DNA of 64,000 nt, taken from Azospirillum agricola. Its GTDB lineage: Bacteria; Pseudomonadota; Alphaproteobacteria; Azospirillales; Azospirillaceae. The DNA lies in the NCBI RefSeq assembly GCF_017876095.1, contig NZ_JAGINM010000011.1, positions 1-64,000 of the forward strand, read 5' to 3'. A program made the translations under genes and the position numbers. Each line of letters starts with the position of its first letter. Positions within the stretch are counted from its first letter, which is position 1. The notes beneath the pieces are model-generated. The model searched no databases and had not been told where the DNA came from. It saw nothing but the letters and a program-made list of their open reading frames with translations. Below, piece after piece: positions 41,684-50,090 of this stretch.

Positions 41684-42193
41684 ATGGCGGGCGGATGGAG
41701 GGGGCGGACGGCAAGGCTGGGGGCATGGCTAGCGGCGGGCGCCCTTTCCGCCGCGATGGCGGCGGGGCCATGCCTCGGCAAGCCGATCAGCCTGCCGGCG
41801 GAGGAGGGCGCGCAGATCGGCGTGCTGTGCCGGGTGTTCGACGAAGATGGGAAGGACGCCTCGGCGAACATGACAGCGCTGTGCGCGGCGGCCGGCGACA
41901 TCGTCGAGCAGCGTCTGGCGGGGCGGAAGTCGCTCGTCCGCCTCGGCATCACCGACGACGCGCCGGGCGCGGTCGACGGGCCGATCATCCTGATCGCCAT
42001 GGAAGCCCGTCCGGCCTGGGCCGGCGGTGTCCATCCCCGCGTGCTGCTGCGGACCATGGCGGTCCGCGACGGCTTGGTCGCCCCCAGCGTCGGCCTGCCG
42101 CCGATTCCGGTCGAACTGGAGGGAAGCGGCTGGGAGGAGCGTGCCCGGCATGGCCTGCGGCGCATGATCGACTTCATCCTGCGCGACCGCTGA
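41684..42193 (+). CDS. predicted exported protein of unknown function (169 aa)
   Basis: The product has a signal peptide (about residues 1-32, hydrophobic LGAWLAAGALSAAMAAG) followed by a 135-residue domain with two Cys (VLCRVFDED, TALCAAAGD) and DGPIILIAMEARPAWAGGVH. I do not recognise the family. It is divergent from nifE, with the two NifA sites in between, and convergent with nifK. Several starts are possible; the ATG at 41684 keeps the signal peptide. Periplasmic location is likely; a nif link is positional only. Confidence 0.7.
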   Translation: MAGGWRGRTARLGAWLAAGALSAAMAAGPCLGKPISLPAEEGAQIGVLCRVFDEDGKDASANMTALCAAAGDIVEQRLAGRKSLVRLGITDDAPGAVDGPIILIAMEARPAWAGGVHPRVLLRTMAVRDGLVAPSVGLPPIPVELEGSGWEERARHGLRRMIDFILRDR

Positions 42194-42221
42194 GCGGCCG
42201 CGGGGACCATGCCCCAGACAC

Positions 42222-42259
42222 AAAAAAACCGGAGAGCGCTGTCGCGGGCGCTCTCCGGT
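42222..42259 (-). terminator. intrinsic terminator of nifHDK
   Basis: A 12-bp perfect stem ACCGGAGAGCGC (42228-42239) with 42248-42259 is followed on the minus strand by a run of seven T (42228-42222). It lies about 75 bases after the nifK stop and ends the nifHDK transcript. Confidence 0.92.
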
Positions 42260-42335
42260 GTGTCGAGTTGGCCGGCGGGGCAGGGGGATGGACACCCCGC
42301 TCCGCCGGGTTTGCGAAGGGACCGTCGCAGACCGG

Positions 42336-43895
42336 TCAGCGGACCAGATCGAACGAGTAGTCGGTCTGGCCGACGGTGTTGGTGTTGGCGTCGATGTCCT
42401 CGAAGATGCGGTCGAGGATGCGGACCAGCACGTTCAGCGCGCCCTGGTAGCCCCAGGTCGGGTAGCGGTGGTGGTGGTGACGGTCGAAGATCGGGTAGGT
42501 CAGGCGGATCAGGGGCGTCTTGGTGTCACGCTCCAGATACTTGCCGTAGCTGTTGCCGATGATGTAGTCGACCTTGTCGGTGAAGATCAGCGAGCGCAGG
42601 TGCCACAGATCCTTGCCGCCGTAGGCCTTGCCCGACTTGCCGAAGGGCGAGCCGTCCAGCACCTTCTGGACCTGCTTCTCCCACTTCTTCGAGCCGGAGG
42701 TCGACAGGATGTGCACCGGCTCCGCACCCAGCTCCAGCAGGAAGCGGGTCATGCCGATGCAGAAGTCCGGGTCGCCGTAGACCGCGAAGCGCTTGCCGTG
42801 CAGGTGGGTGTGGCTGTCGGCGATGGCGTCGACCAGACGGCCGCGCTCCAGACGCAGGGAGTCCGGAACCGCCTTGCCCGACAGCTCGGCGAGCTTCACG
42901 ACCAGCTCGTCGGTGGCGGTGACGCCCATCGGGTAGTTGAACTTGGCGACTTCCTGGCCCTTCTCCTTGATGAACTGCAAGGATTGGGTCGTGTTGTACT
43001 CCTGCATGGAGATGGTGGCCTTGGAGTGGACCGCCGCCTTCACGTCCTCGATCTTCGTGCCGCCGTCGTACATGCGGTACTCGCCGTCCATCGGCGTGTC
43101 GAAGTTGTCGGAGACGTCCGACAGGATTTGCAGCTTGATGCCGAACTGGTCGGCGATCTTCTTCAGTTCGCGGTTGTTGCCGACCGCGAAGCCATCGAAG
43201 CCGGGGATCAGGTTGATCGTCTCGTTCTTCGGCGTGTCGAAATTCTCCGACGTGCCCCAGAAGTAGCTCAGCACGCCCTTGATCATGTTGTCGTAGCCGA
43301 CGATGTGGCTGCCGACGAAGGCCGGGGTGTGGGCGAAGGGAACCGGGAAGTCCTCCGGAACGCTCTCCTTCTTCTTCGCGTTGGCGATGAAGCCCTGGAG
43401 GTCGTCGCCGATGACTTCGGCCATGCAGGTGGTCAGCACGGCGATCATCTTCGGCTTGTAGAGCGAATAGGCGTTCGCCAGGCCGTCGATCATGTTGTTC
43501 AGGCCGCCGAACACCGCCGCGTCCTCCGTCATCGACGAGGAGACCGCCGAGTTGGGCTCCTTGAAGTGGCGGGTCAGGTGGGTGCGGTAGTAGGCGACGC
43601 AGCCCTGCGAGCCGTGCACCAGCGGCAGCGTGCCCTCGAAGCCCTGGGCCGCGAACATCGCGCCGATCGGCTGGCAGGCCTTGGTCGGGTTGATGACGAC
43701 CGCCTCGCGGGCGAAGTTCTTTTCCTTGTACTCTTCCGTCTTGGTCCACTCGGAGACCCGGGCGACCTCCTCGTCGGAATGACCGTATTCGAACTCGGCC
43801 TTCTTCTTCTCGAACATCGCCTTGTATTCGGGCTGACGGAAGAGGGTGAAGTGGTCGAGAACCTTGTCGGCGCTCTGAGAAAGCTTATCGGACAT
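42336..43895 (-). CDS. nifK: nitrogenase molybdenum-iron protein beta chain
   Basis: The 519-aa protein has the P-cluster Cys in INPTKACQPIGAMFAAQGF, HGSQGCVAYYRTHL and TTCMAEVIGDDLQGFI, and the C-terminal PIFDRHHHHRYPTWGYQGAL. With NifD it forms the alpha2-beta2 MoFe protein that reduces N2. The ATG at 43895 is preceded by CTGGAG. It follows nifD by 31 bases. Confidence 0.97.
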   Translation of the reverse strand: MSDKLSQSADKVLDHFTLFRQPEYKAMFEKKKAEFEYGHSDEEVARVSEWTKTEEYKEKNFAREAVVINPTKACQPIGAMFAAQGFEGTLPLVHGSQGCVAYYRTHLTRHFKEPNSAVSSSMTEDAAVFGGLNNMIDGLANAYSLYKPKMIAVLTTCMAEVIGDDLQGFIANAKKKESVPEDFPVPFAHTPAFVGSHIVGYDNMIKGVLSYFWGTSENFDTPKNETINLIPGFDGFAVGNNRELKKIADQFGIKLQILSDVSDNFDTPMDGEYRMYDGGTKIEDVKAAVHSKATISMQEYNTTQSLQFIKEKGQEVAKFNYPMGVTATDELVVKLAELSGKAVPDSLRLERGRLVDAIADSHTHLHGKRFAVYGDPDFCIGMTRFLLELGAEPVHILSTSGSKKWEKQVQKVLDGSPFGKSGKAYGGKDLWHLRSLIFTDKVDYIIGNSYGKYLERDTKTPLIRLTYPIFDRHHHHRYPTWGYQGALNVLVRILDRIFEDIDANTNTVGQTDYSFDLVR

Positions 43896-43926
43896 CGTCA
43901 AATTCTCCAGTTCCAGAGGCCGTCGG

Positions 43927-45366
43927 TCAGAACGGGGCCTTCATCACGCCCCAGACGGGGTTGTTGATGGCCAGATCCATGTCGCGCGCGAAGATCGCGA
44001 AACCGTCGTAGCCGTGGTACGGGCCCGAGTAGTCCCACGAGTGCATCTGGCGGAACGGCAGGCCCATCTTCTGGAACACGTATTTTTCCTTGATGCCCGA
44101 GGCGACGAGGTCGGGACGCAGCGCCTCGACGAACTTCTCCAGTTCGAACGCGGTCACGTCGTCGTAGATCAGCGTGCCTTCCTTCACATAGTGGGCGGTG
44201 CGCTGGTAGTCGTCGTTGTGGGCGAACTCGTAGCCGGTGCCGATGATCTCCATGCCCAGGTCGTGGTAGGCGTCGGCGACGTGGCGGGGGCGCAGGCCGC
44301 CGACATAGATCATCACCTTCTTGCCTTCCAGGCGCGGCCGGTACTTGGCGATGACCGCGTCGACCATCGGCTGGTAGCGGGCGATGACCGCCTCGGCCTT
44401 TTCCTTGATGCTGTCGTCGAACAGGGCGGCGATCTTGCGCAGCGACTCGGCGATCTGCGACGGGCCGAAGAAATTGTACTCCATCCAGGGGATGTTGTAC
44501 TTCTCTTCCATGTGGCGCGCGATGTAGTTCATCGAGCGGTAGCAGTGGATCAGGTTGACCTTGGCCTTCGGCGTGTTCTCCAGCTCGGCCAGCGTGCCGT
44601 CGCCCGACCACTGGGCGATCACGCGCAGGCCGATCTCCTCCAGCAGGATGCGGCTCGACCAGGCGTCGCCGCCGATGTTGTAGTCGCCGATGATGGTGAC
44701 GTCATAGGGGGTGGAGACGAAGCCGGCCTTCGGCTCGGTCTTGTCGAACACCCAGTCGCGGATCACGTCGTTGGCGATGTGGTGGCCGAGCGACTGCGAC
44801 ACGCCGCGGAAGCCCTCGCAGCGCACCGGGATGACCGGCTTGCCGATTTCCGCCGACTTGGCGCGGGCGACCGCCTCGATGTCGTCGCCGATCAGGCCGA
44901 TCGGGCATTCCGACTGGATCGAGATGCCGTTCACCAGCGGGAAGAGGTCGTTGATCTCCTCGATGACCTTGTGCAGCTTCTTGTCGCCGCCGAAGACGAT
45001 GTCCTTCTCCTGGAAGTCCGAGGTGAAGTGCATCGTGCCCCAGCTGTCGATGCCGGTGTCGCCGATGTAGTAGTTGCGGCGGCCCGACCACGAATAGTAG
45101 CCGCAGCCGACCGGCCCGTGGGAGATGTGGATCATGTCCTTGATCGGACCCCACACCACGCCCTTGGAACCGGCGTAGGCGCAGCCACGGATGGTCATGA
45201 CGCCGGGGATCGACTTGATGTTGGACTTGACGCCGCAGTCCTTCGCCTCGGCCTCCAGCACGTTCAGGTGCTTGGCGCGGCGCTTGCGGGACTTTTCGGG
45301 ATAGGCTTCGAGGACGTCGTTGATGACGGACTTCACATCGACCGGAGTGTTCTCGGACAGGCTCAT
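43927..45366 (-). CDS. nifD: nitrogenase molybdenum-iron protein alpha chain
   Basis: The 479-aa protein shows P-cluster Cys in IRGCAYAGSKGVVWGPIKD, SHGPVGCGYYSW and SECPIGLIGDDIEAV, the FeMo-co Cys in NLIHCYRSMNYIARHMEE and the FeMo-co His region MHSWDYSGPYHGYDGF. It holds the FeMo cofactor and active site. AGGAGG lies 6-11 bases before the ATG. The 181-base gap from nifH contains a stable hairpin. Confidence 0.97.
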   Translation of the reverse strand: MSLSENTPVDVKSVINDVLEAYPEKSRKRRAKHLNVLEAEAKDCGVKSNIKSIPGVMTIRGCAYAGSKGVVWGPIKDMIHISHGPVGCGYYSWSGRRNYYIGDTGIDSWGTMHFTSDFQEKDIVFGGDKKLHKVIEEINDLFPLVNGISIQSECPIGLIGDDIEAVARAKSAEIGKPVIPVRCEGFRGVSQSLGHHIANDVIRDWVFDKTEPKAGFVSTPYDVTIIGDYNIGGDAWSSRILLEEIGLRVIAQWSGDGTLAELENTPKAKVNLIHCYRSMNYIARHMEEKYNIPWMEYNFFGPSQIAESLRKIAALFDDSIKEKAEAVIARYQPMVDAVIAKYRPRLEGKKVMIYVGGLRPRHVADAYHDLGMEIIGTGYEFAHNDDYQRTAHYVKEGTLIYDDVTAFELEKFVEALRPDLVASGIKEKYVFQKMGLPFRQMHSWDYSGPYHGYDGFAIFARDMDLAINNPVWGVMKAPF

Positions 45367-45492
45367 GGCCAGCCTCCTGCTTGATTCGTCGCGCCCCTAC
45401 AGCGCGGGACCGAGCCCCTCCCTCCCTCGCGGACGCCCCTGTGGGTGTTGGGTCGACGTTGTGCGGGGCTGGGGATAGGGTCAGTGTTCAAG

Positions 45493-45519
45493 CCCCGCCC
45501 CCGGAAAAGGGGGGCGGGG
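45493..45519 (-). promoter_or_regulatory. nifH-nifD intercistronic hairpin
   Basis: CCCCGCCCCC (45493-45502) pairs perfectly with GGGGGCGGGG (45510-45519) around a 7-base loop, 28 bases after the nifH stop, with no T run. Such a stem could protect the 3' end of a processed nifH message and raise NifH over NifDK. Confidence 0.6.
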
Positions 45520-45547
45520 GTACGCGGTCCTGAACAAGGAGCCGTGA

Positions 45548-46450
45548 TCAGGCGCCGGCGGCGGCGGCCTTGGCTTCCTTGGCGGCCAGCTCGGCCAGCT
45601 GCTGCTCCTCGGTCTTCATGATGCCGAAGTCCATCAGCATGTCTTCCAGCTCTTCCATGGTGATCGGGGTCGGGATGCAGCCCTGGCCCGAGTTCGCGTG
45701 CACCTTGTTGGCGAGCGCGCGGTACTCACCGGCCTGCTTGCTGTCCGGGGCGTACTCGATGACCGTCATGCGGCGCAGCTCGGCGTGCTGGACGATGTTG
45801 TCGCGCGGCACGAAGTGGATCAGCTTGGAGCCCAGGCGCTTGGCCAGGGCGTCGGCCAGATCCCATTCCTTGTCCGTCTGGCGCTCGTTGCAGATCAGGC
45901 CGCCGAGGCGGACGCCGCCGCTGTGCGCGTACTTCAGGATGCCCTTGGCGATGTTGTTGGCGGCGTACAGCGCCATCATCTCGCCGGACATGACGATGTA
46001 GATTTCCTGGGCCTTGTTCTCGCGGATGGGCATGGCGAAGCCGCCGCACACCACGTCGCCCAGCACGTCGTAGGACACGTAGTCCACGTCGTCGTAGGCG
46101 CCGTTCTCCTCCAGGAAGTTGATCGAGGTGATGACGCCGCGGCCGGCGCAGCCGACCCCCGGCTCCGGGCCGCCCGACTCGACGCACTTGATGCCCTGGT
46201 AGCCGATCTTGAGGACGTCCTCCAGCTCCAGGTCCTCGACCGAACCGGCCTCGGCGGCCAGGTGCAGCACGGTGTCCTGGGCCTTTGCGTGCAGGATGAG
46301 GCGGGTCGAGTCGGCCTTCGGGTCGCAGCCGACGATCAGGATCTTCTGATCCAGCTCGACCAGCGCGGCCAGCGTGTTCTGCGAGGTGGTGGACTTGCCG
46401 ATACCGCCCTTGCCGTAAAAGGCGATCTGACGCAGAGGCGCTTTGCTCAT
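45548..46450 (-). CDS. nifH: nitrogenase iron protein (dinitrogenase reductase)
   Basis: The 300-aa protein has the P-loop GKGGIGKST, DPKADSTRLILHAKAQDT, cluster Cys in GVGCAGRG (Cys101) and DVLGDVVCGGFAMPIREN. It passes electrons to MoFe protein with ATP hydrolysis. Arg104 in CAGRGVITS corresponds to the arginine ADP-ribosylated by DraT, whose gene is nearby. Sequence and the acidic/Ala-rich C-terminal tail fit Azospirillum. First gene of nifHDK, behind NifA and sigma-54 sites. Confidence 0.98.
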   Translation of the reverse strand: MSKAPLRQIAFYGKGGIGKSTTSQNTLAALVELDQKILIVGCDPKADSTRLILHAKAQDTVLHLAAEAGSVEDLELEDVLKIGYQGIKCVESGGPEPGVGCAGRGVITSINFLEENGAYDDVDYVSYDVLGDVVCGGFAMPIRENKAQEIYIVMSGEMMALYAANNIAKGILKYAHSGGVRLGGLICNERQTDKEWDLADALAKRLGSKLIHFVPRDNIVQHAELRRMTVIEYAPDSKQAGEYRALANKVHANSGQGCIPTPITMEELEDMLMDFGIMKTEEQQLAELAAKEAKAAAAGA

Positions 46451-46537
46451 GGGGTGTCGCTCCTGTGCTTTGGACTGTAATGGGTGGGCCTGGATTTCGG
46501 GGCGGCCCCATCGTCGGCCGCTTCGGATATCCCGGAT

Positions 46538-46553
46538 TGCACGGCCCGTGCCA
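46538..46553 (-). promoter_or_regulatory. sigma-54 promoter of nifHDK
   Basis: On the minus strand TGGCACGGGCCGTGCA has the -24/-12 layout, with GTGCA at -12 in place of TTGCA. It lies 88 bases upstream of the nifH ATG and about 70 bp from the NifA site. Confidence 0.9.
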
Positions 46554-46621
46554 AAGCGCGAAAAATTCATAAGATATTGATTTTCAATAATAATGTATGA
46601 GGCCGGGTAACGGCGGCGGTT

Positions 46622-46637
46622 TGTCGGGGTCCCGACA
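46622..46637. promoter_or_regulatory. NifA upstream activator site of nifH
   Basis: TGTCGGGGTCCCGACA is a fully symmetric TGT-N10-ACA site located about 70 bp upstream of the nifH -24 element. Confidence 0.93.
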
Positions 46638-46649
46638 CACACGACAAAG

Positions 46650-46666
46650 CCCGACATTTTGTCGGG
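46650..46666 (-). terminator. possible terminator between the 442-aa gene and nifH
   Basis: CCCGACA (46650-46656) pairs with TGTCGGG (46660-46666). On the minus strand the stem is followed by CTTTG, a weak T run. It would stop read-through from the 442-aa gene into the nifH control region. The stem reuses NifA half-site sequence (TGTCGGG), so it could instead be a degenerate site. Confidence 0.4.
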
Positions 46667-46703
46667 TCTTTTGCGGGGAGGGGCGGCGCATGGCGACGGA
46701 AAG

Positions 46704-48032
46704 CTACCGCCCGTCCGGCCCCAGCGCCTCGGCGGCGATGACCAGACGCAGCGCCAGGCCCTCCACCGCCTCGTCACGGCCCATGTCGTAGAGAAGCTGC
46801 GCCAGGAAACGCCCGCGCGTCAGCAGCCGCCGGGCCATCGCCGGATCGGCCGGGCGGGCGAGCAGCGCCGCGGTCAGCCGCTCGCCGGTCAGGTGGGCCA
46901 GCGCGTCGCTGCGCTCGACCAGCCGCCGCCTCAGCGTGTCCACCGCCGCCGGGCGCCCGGCGTGGGTCAGGTCGGCGCAGAAATGGTGGAGGCTGCGGAG
47001 TTGGCGCAGCAGCGCCTCGAACAGCAGGTCGGCCAACTCGCCGCCGGCCGCCGCCTTTCCGACCAGATCGAACAGCGTGTCGGAAAGCCGCCACGCCGCC
47101 GACAGCCAGTCGGTCATCGCCTTGCGGTCGGCCGGTTCGACGAAGGGGCCGGATTCCTCCTGCGTCTCCTCCTGGTCGTCGAGGTTGCGCAGGGCGATGA
47201 CGATCAGCCCGTCGGCCTGGGCGAGCGTGGCGAGGCTGGCGTGCAGGCTCTTCAGCCCCCGGTCGACGACGAAGCCGTTGATCGCCTCGGTGGCCCGGCG
47301 CAGCGAATAGCGGGCGAGCCGGCGCGACTGGTAGACGCTGTCCTGAAGGGCGGCGCCGCCGCCCAGCGTGTCCAGCACCATCCGCCGCACCTCGAAGCGC
47401 AGCAGGGCGCGGGCCAGCCGGTCGATGCCGCCGGCGTCGATGGGGGCCGTCTCGCGCGTCATGCGGTCGGCGGTGGCGCGGGCGTCGCTCTGGATCGCCG
47501 TCACCACCGCCAGCAGATGGCCGCGCCCGCCGCCGTGCATCCGCCCGATCAGCGCCCGCATCGCCTCGGCGAGGTCCACCGCGCTCGGCAGGCTGTCCTC
47601 CTGGAGGCTGCGTCCGGCGACCAGCCGGTCGATCAGATGGTCGCGCACGCCGGGCAGCAGCACGTCGGTGATGATCTGCCCGATCGGCCGCAGCAGCGCG
47701 TCGAGCATCCGCCCCTGCGGCTGTCCGGCCAGACCGGCCAGCGGGTTGACCGGCTTGGGAACGAGGCGCGGCCGGTGGGGCTCCAGCAGGGCCAGCACGT
47801 CGTCGGCGCGCATCGGCGTGATGGTGCCGCGCAGCAGCTTGGCGAGGCGGACGGCGGTGCGCGCCTCGTCGATGCCGCGCGGCGGGGTGTCGGCGGCGGG
47901 GAAGGCGGGGGCCGGGGTGGGCGGGGCCGGCTTCGGCAGCACCGGCGGGGCGGTGCCGCGCGGACGGTTACCCCCCGGACGCTGGCGGTCCGGGCGGTGG
48001 CTGTCGTCGTATCTGGTCGGCCAAACGGCCAT
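46704..48032 (-). CDS. uncharacterised alpha-helical protein between nifH and draT (442 aa)
   Basis: The 442-aa protein begins MAVWPTRYDD, has a Pro/Arg-rich N-terminal 70 residues and then an almost wholly helical body (for example LAKLLRGTITPMRADDVLALLEP, LMERMHG-like repeats and LLFEALLRQLRSLHHFCADL). There is no signal peptide, membrane helix or familiar catalytic motif. It reads toward nifH but has its own hairpin before the nifH promoter. It sits between nifH and the divergent draT. Function unknown; regulation with nif or dra genes is untested. Confidence 0.8.
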   Translation of the reverse strand: MAVWPTRYDDSHRPDRQRPGGNRPRGTAPPVLPKPAPPTPAPAFPAADTPPRGIDEARTAVRLAKLLRGTITPMRADDVLALLEPHRPRLVPKPVNPLAGLAGQPQGRMLDALLRPIGQIITDVLLPGVRDHLIDRLVAGRSLQEDSLPSAVDLAEAMRALIGRMHGGGRGHLLAVVTAIQSDARATADRMTRETAPIDAGGIDRLARALLRFEVRRMVLDTLGGGAALQDSVYQSRRLARYSLRRATEAINGFVVDRGLKSLHASLATLAQADGLIVIALRNLDDQEETQEESGPFVEPADRKAMTDWLSAAWRLSDTLFDLVGKAAAGGELADLLFEALLRQLRSLHHFCADLTHAGRPAAVDTLRRRLVERSDALAHLTGERLTAALLARPADPAMARRLLTRGRFLAQLLYDMGRDEAVEGLALRLVIAAEALGPDGR

Positions 48033-48222
48033 GCCCGGTCCGCCGCATCGTGAGCGTTGCCATTCCCGAGTATGGGGACTGCCGGCTGTGGCTTCAAACC
48101 GACAAAATCGTGACAAGCCCGGTCACAGGGGGAACGCGGGCCTTGGCGCGGCGGCGATTCCGGATTATCCATAAAGAAATTGGTGTCTTTCGATCCGGAC
48201 AGGGCGGCGGGGGCGTGGCGGC

Positions 48223-49104
48223 GTGGCGGCGGACGGTGCGGTGATCCGGGATGGGAATGGTCGCGAGGTCGATCCCGATTCGCCCCTGGCCCTGCGCGCG
48301 CACCGCGCCAACCTGCTGAACATCCCGGCCGCGATCCTGTGCGGCGAATCCTACAACGACGAGCCGCGCCGCCTGCGCATCGGCGCCACCCGCAGCGAGC
48401 ACGCCACCCTGTTCGAGGCGCTCGACGAAAGTCCGGACGCGCTGACCGCGTCGGATCTCTTCCAGCGCCACATGGCGGCGGTGTTCGGGGTCAACCCGGA
48501 TTTCTCGGGCTCGGCGGGGCCGGACGGCCGGCGGCGCTTCCGCGCCAGCTACCTGCGCCTGCTGAAGGGCTGGATGTTCGACAGCAACCGGGCGGAGGGC
48601 GCCGTCCTCAAGGGCTGGGTGGAGAGCCGGTTCGGCCTGCTGCCGACCTTCCACAAGGAGCCGCTGCGCCGCTTCGCGTCGCCCGCCTGGAGGGCCTACG
48701 GCGAGGAGAAGGGCTCGACCCGCTTCCACAACAACCACATCCATTTGCAGCTCGACCTGCTCTACGAATATTGCCAGTGGACGATCCGCCGTGGCTGGCC
48801 CGACGCGCCGATGCCGGCCTGGGCGTCGCACATCCGGCTCTACCGTGGCGTCAACGATTTCGCCGAGCATCACGTCGTCGCCCGCCCCGACAAGCGGACG
48901 GCGGTGCTGCGGCTGAACAACCTCTGTTCCTTCTCCATCGACCGCGACATCGCCGGCCAGTTCGGCGACCACATCCTGGAAGCCTGGGTGCCTCTGCCCA
49001 AGGTGGTCTTCTTCCGCGACATCCTGCCGCGCTATCCCTTCCAGGGCGAAGGGGAGTATCTGGTGGTGGGCGGGGATTATCGGGTGAGGGTGTCGCTTCT
49101 CTGA
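48223..49104 (+). CDS. draT: NAD+-dinitrogen-reductase ADP-ribosyltransferase
   Basis: The 293-aa protein matches DraT: RANLLNIPAAILCGESYND, HMAAVFGVNPDFSG, FHNNHIHLQLDLLYEYCQW, IRLYRGVNDFAEH (NAD-binding Arg region) and SIDRDIAGQFGDHILEAWVP. It inactivates NifH by ADP-ribosylating Arg104 in response to ammonium or darkness/anoxia signals through PII proteins. The GTG at 48223 is taken as start; a GTG at 48241 is possible. A weak promoter, TTGGCG-N17-TATCCA, lies at 48143-48171. draG follows. Confidence 0.93.
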   Translation: MAADGAVIRDGNGREVDPDSPLALRAHRANLLNIPAAILCGESYNDEPRRLRIGATRSEHATLFEALDESPDALTASDLFQRHMAAVFGVNPDFSGSAGPDGRRRFRASYLRLLKGWMFDSNRAEGAVLKGWVESRFGLLPTFHKEPLRRFASPAWRAYGEEKGSTRFHNNHIHLQLDLLYEYCQWTIRRGWPDAPMPAWASHIRLYRGVNDFAEHHVVARPDKRTAVLRLNNLCSFSIDRDIAGQFGDHILEAWVPLPKVVFFRDILPRYPFQGEGEYLVVGGDYRVRVSLL

Positions 49105-49190
49105 CAACCAACGCCCGAAGCGTTTCGGCGGCACGGTCCGGCGAGGCGCTTCCGGCGCACCAGGAAAGGGCGGCTCCGGCCGCTCGGGAC

Positions 49191-50084
49191 ATGACCGATC
49201 CGACGATCCGATCGCGCGCGCTGGGCGCCTATCTCGGGCTGGCCTGCGGCGACGCGCTGGGCGCCACAGTCGAGTTCCTGACCAAGGGCGAGATCGCCCA
49301 CCAGTACGGCGTCCACAAGCACATCAAGGGCGGCGGCTGGCTGAAGCTGGCGGCCGGGCAGGTGACCGACGACACCGAGATGGCCCTGCATCTCGGCCGC
49401 GCCATCCTGTCCGGGCCGGAGTGGGACGTCCGCCGCGCCGCCGGGGAGTTCGCCGTCTGGCTGAAGGGCGTTCCGGTCGATGTCGGCGACACGACCCGGC
49501 GCGGCATCCGCCGTTTCATCATGCACGGCACGCTGGAGGAGCCGGAGTCGGAGTACCACGCCGGCAACGGGGCGGCGATGCGCAACCTGCCGGTGGCGCT
49601 GGCGACCATCGGCGACGACGCGGCGCTGGAACGCTGGTCGCGCGAGCAGTCGCGCATCACCCATTGCAACGCGCTGTCCGATTCGGCGGTGCTGGCGCTC
49701 GGGCGGATGGTGCAGCGGCTGGTGCTGGGCGGCGGCGTCCGCGCCGCGCGGGAGGAGGCGAACGCGCTCATCGCCACGCACCGCCAGTTCAAGTTCGAGC
49801 CCTACCGGGGCCTGTCCACCGCCTTCATCGTCGATACGCTGCAAACGGTCTTCCATTACTACTTCCAGACCGATTCGGTGGAGGCCTGCGTGGTCGAGAC
49901 GGTCAACCAGGGCGGCGACGCCGACACCACCGGCGCCATCGCCGGCATGCTGGCCGGCGCCACCTACGGGGTGGAGGACATCCCGGCGCGCTGGCTGCGC
50001 AAGCTCGACCGCAAGGTCTACGACGAGATTTGTCAGCAAACCGACGCGCTGCTCGCCCGCGCGCCGCAGTTCCGAACGGAGTGA
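49191..50084 (+). CDS. draG: ADP-ribosyl-[dinitrogen reductase] hydrolase
   Basis: The 297-aa protein has the ADP-ribosylglycohydrolase fold with metal-binding Asp motifs GQVTDDTEMALHLG near residue 60 and NQGGDADTTGAIAGMLAGA near 243. It removes ADP-ribose from NifH, restoring activity. It binds a binuclear Mn site. ATG at 49191 follows draT by 86 bases on the same strand. Together with draT it forms the reversible nitrogenase switch known from Azospirillum and Rhodospirillum. Confidence 0.96.
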   Translation: MTDPTIRSRALGAYLGLACGDALGATVEFLTKGEIAHQYGVHKHIKGGGWLKLAAGQVTDDTEMALHLGRAILSGPEWDVRRAAGEFAVWLKGVPVDVGDTTRRGIRRFIMHGTLEEPESEYHAGNGAAMRNLPVALATIGDDAALERWSREQSRITHCNALSDSAVLALGRMVQRLVLGGGVRAAREEANALIATHRQFKFEPYRGLSTAFIVDTLQTVFHYYFQTDSVEACVVETVNQGGDADTTGAIAGMLAGATYGVEDIPARWLRKLDRKVYDEICQQTDALLARAPQFRTE

Positions 50085-50090
50085 CGACCC

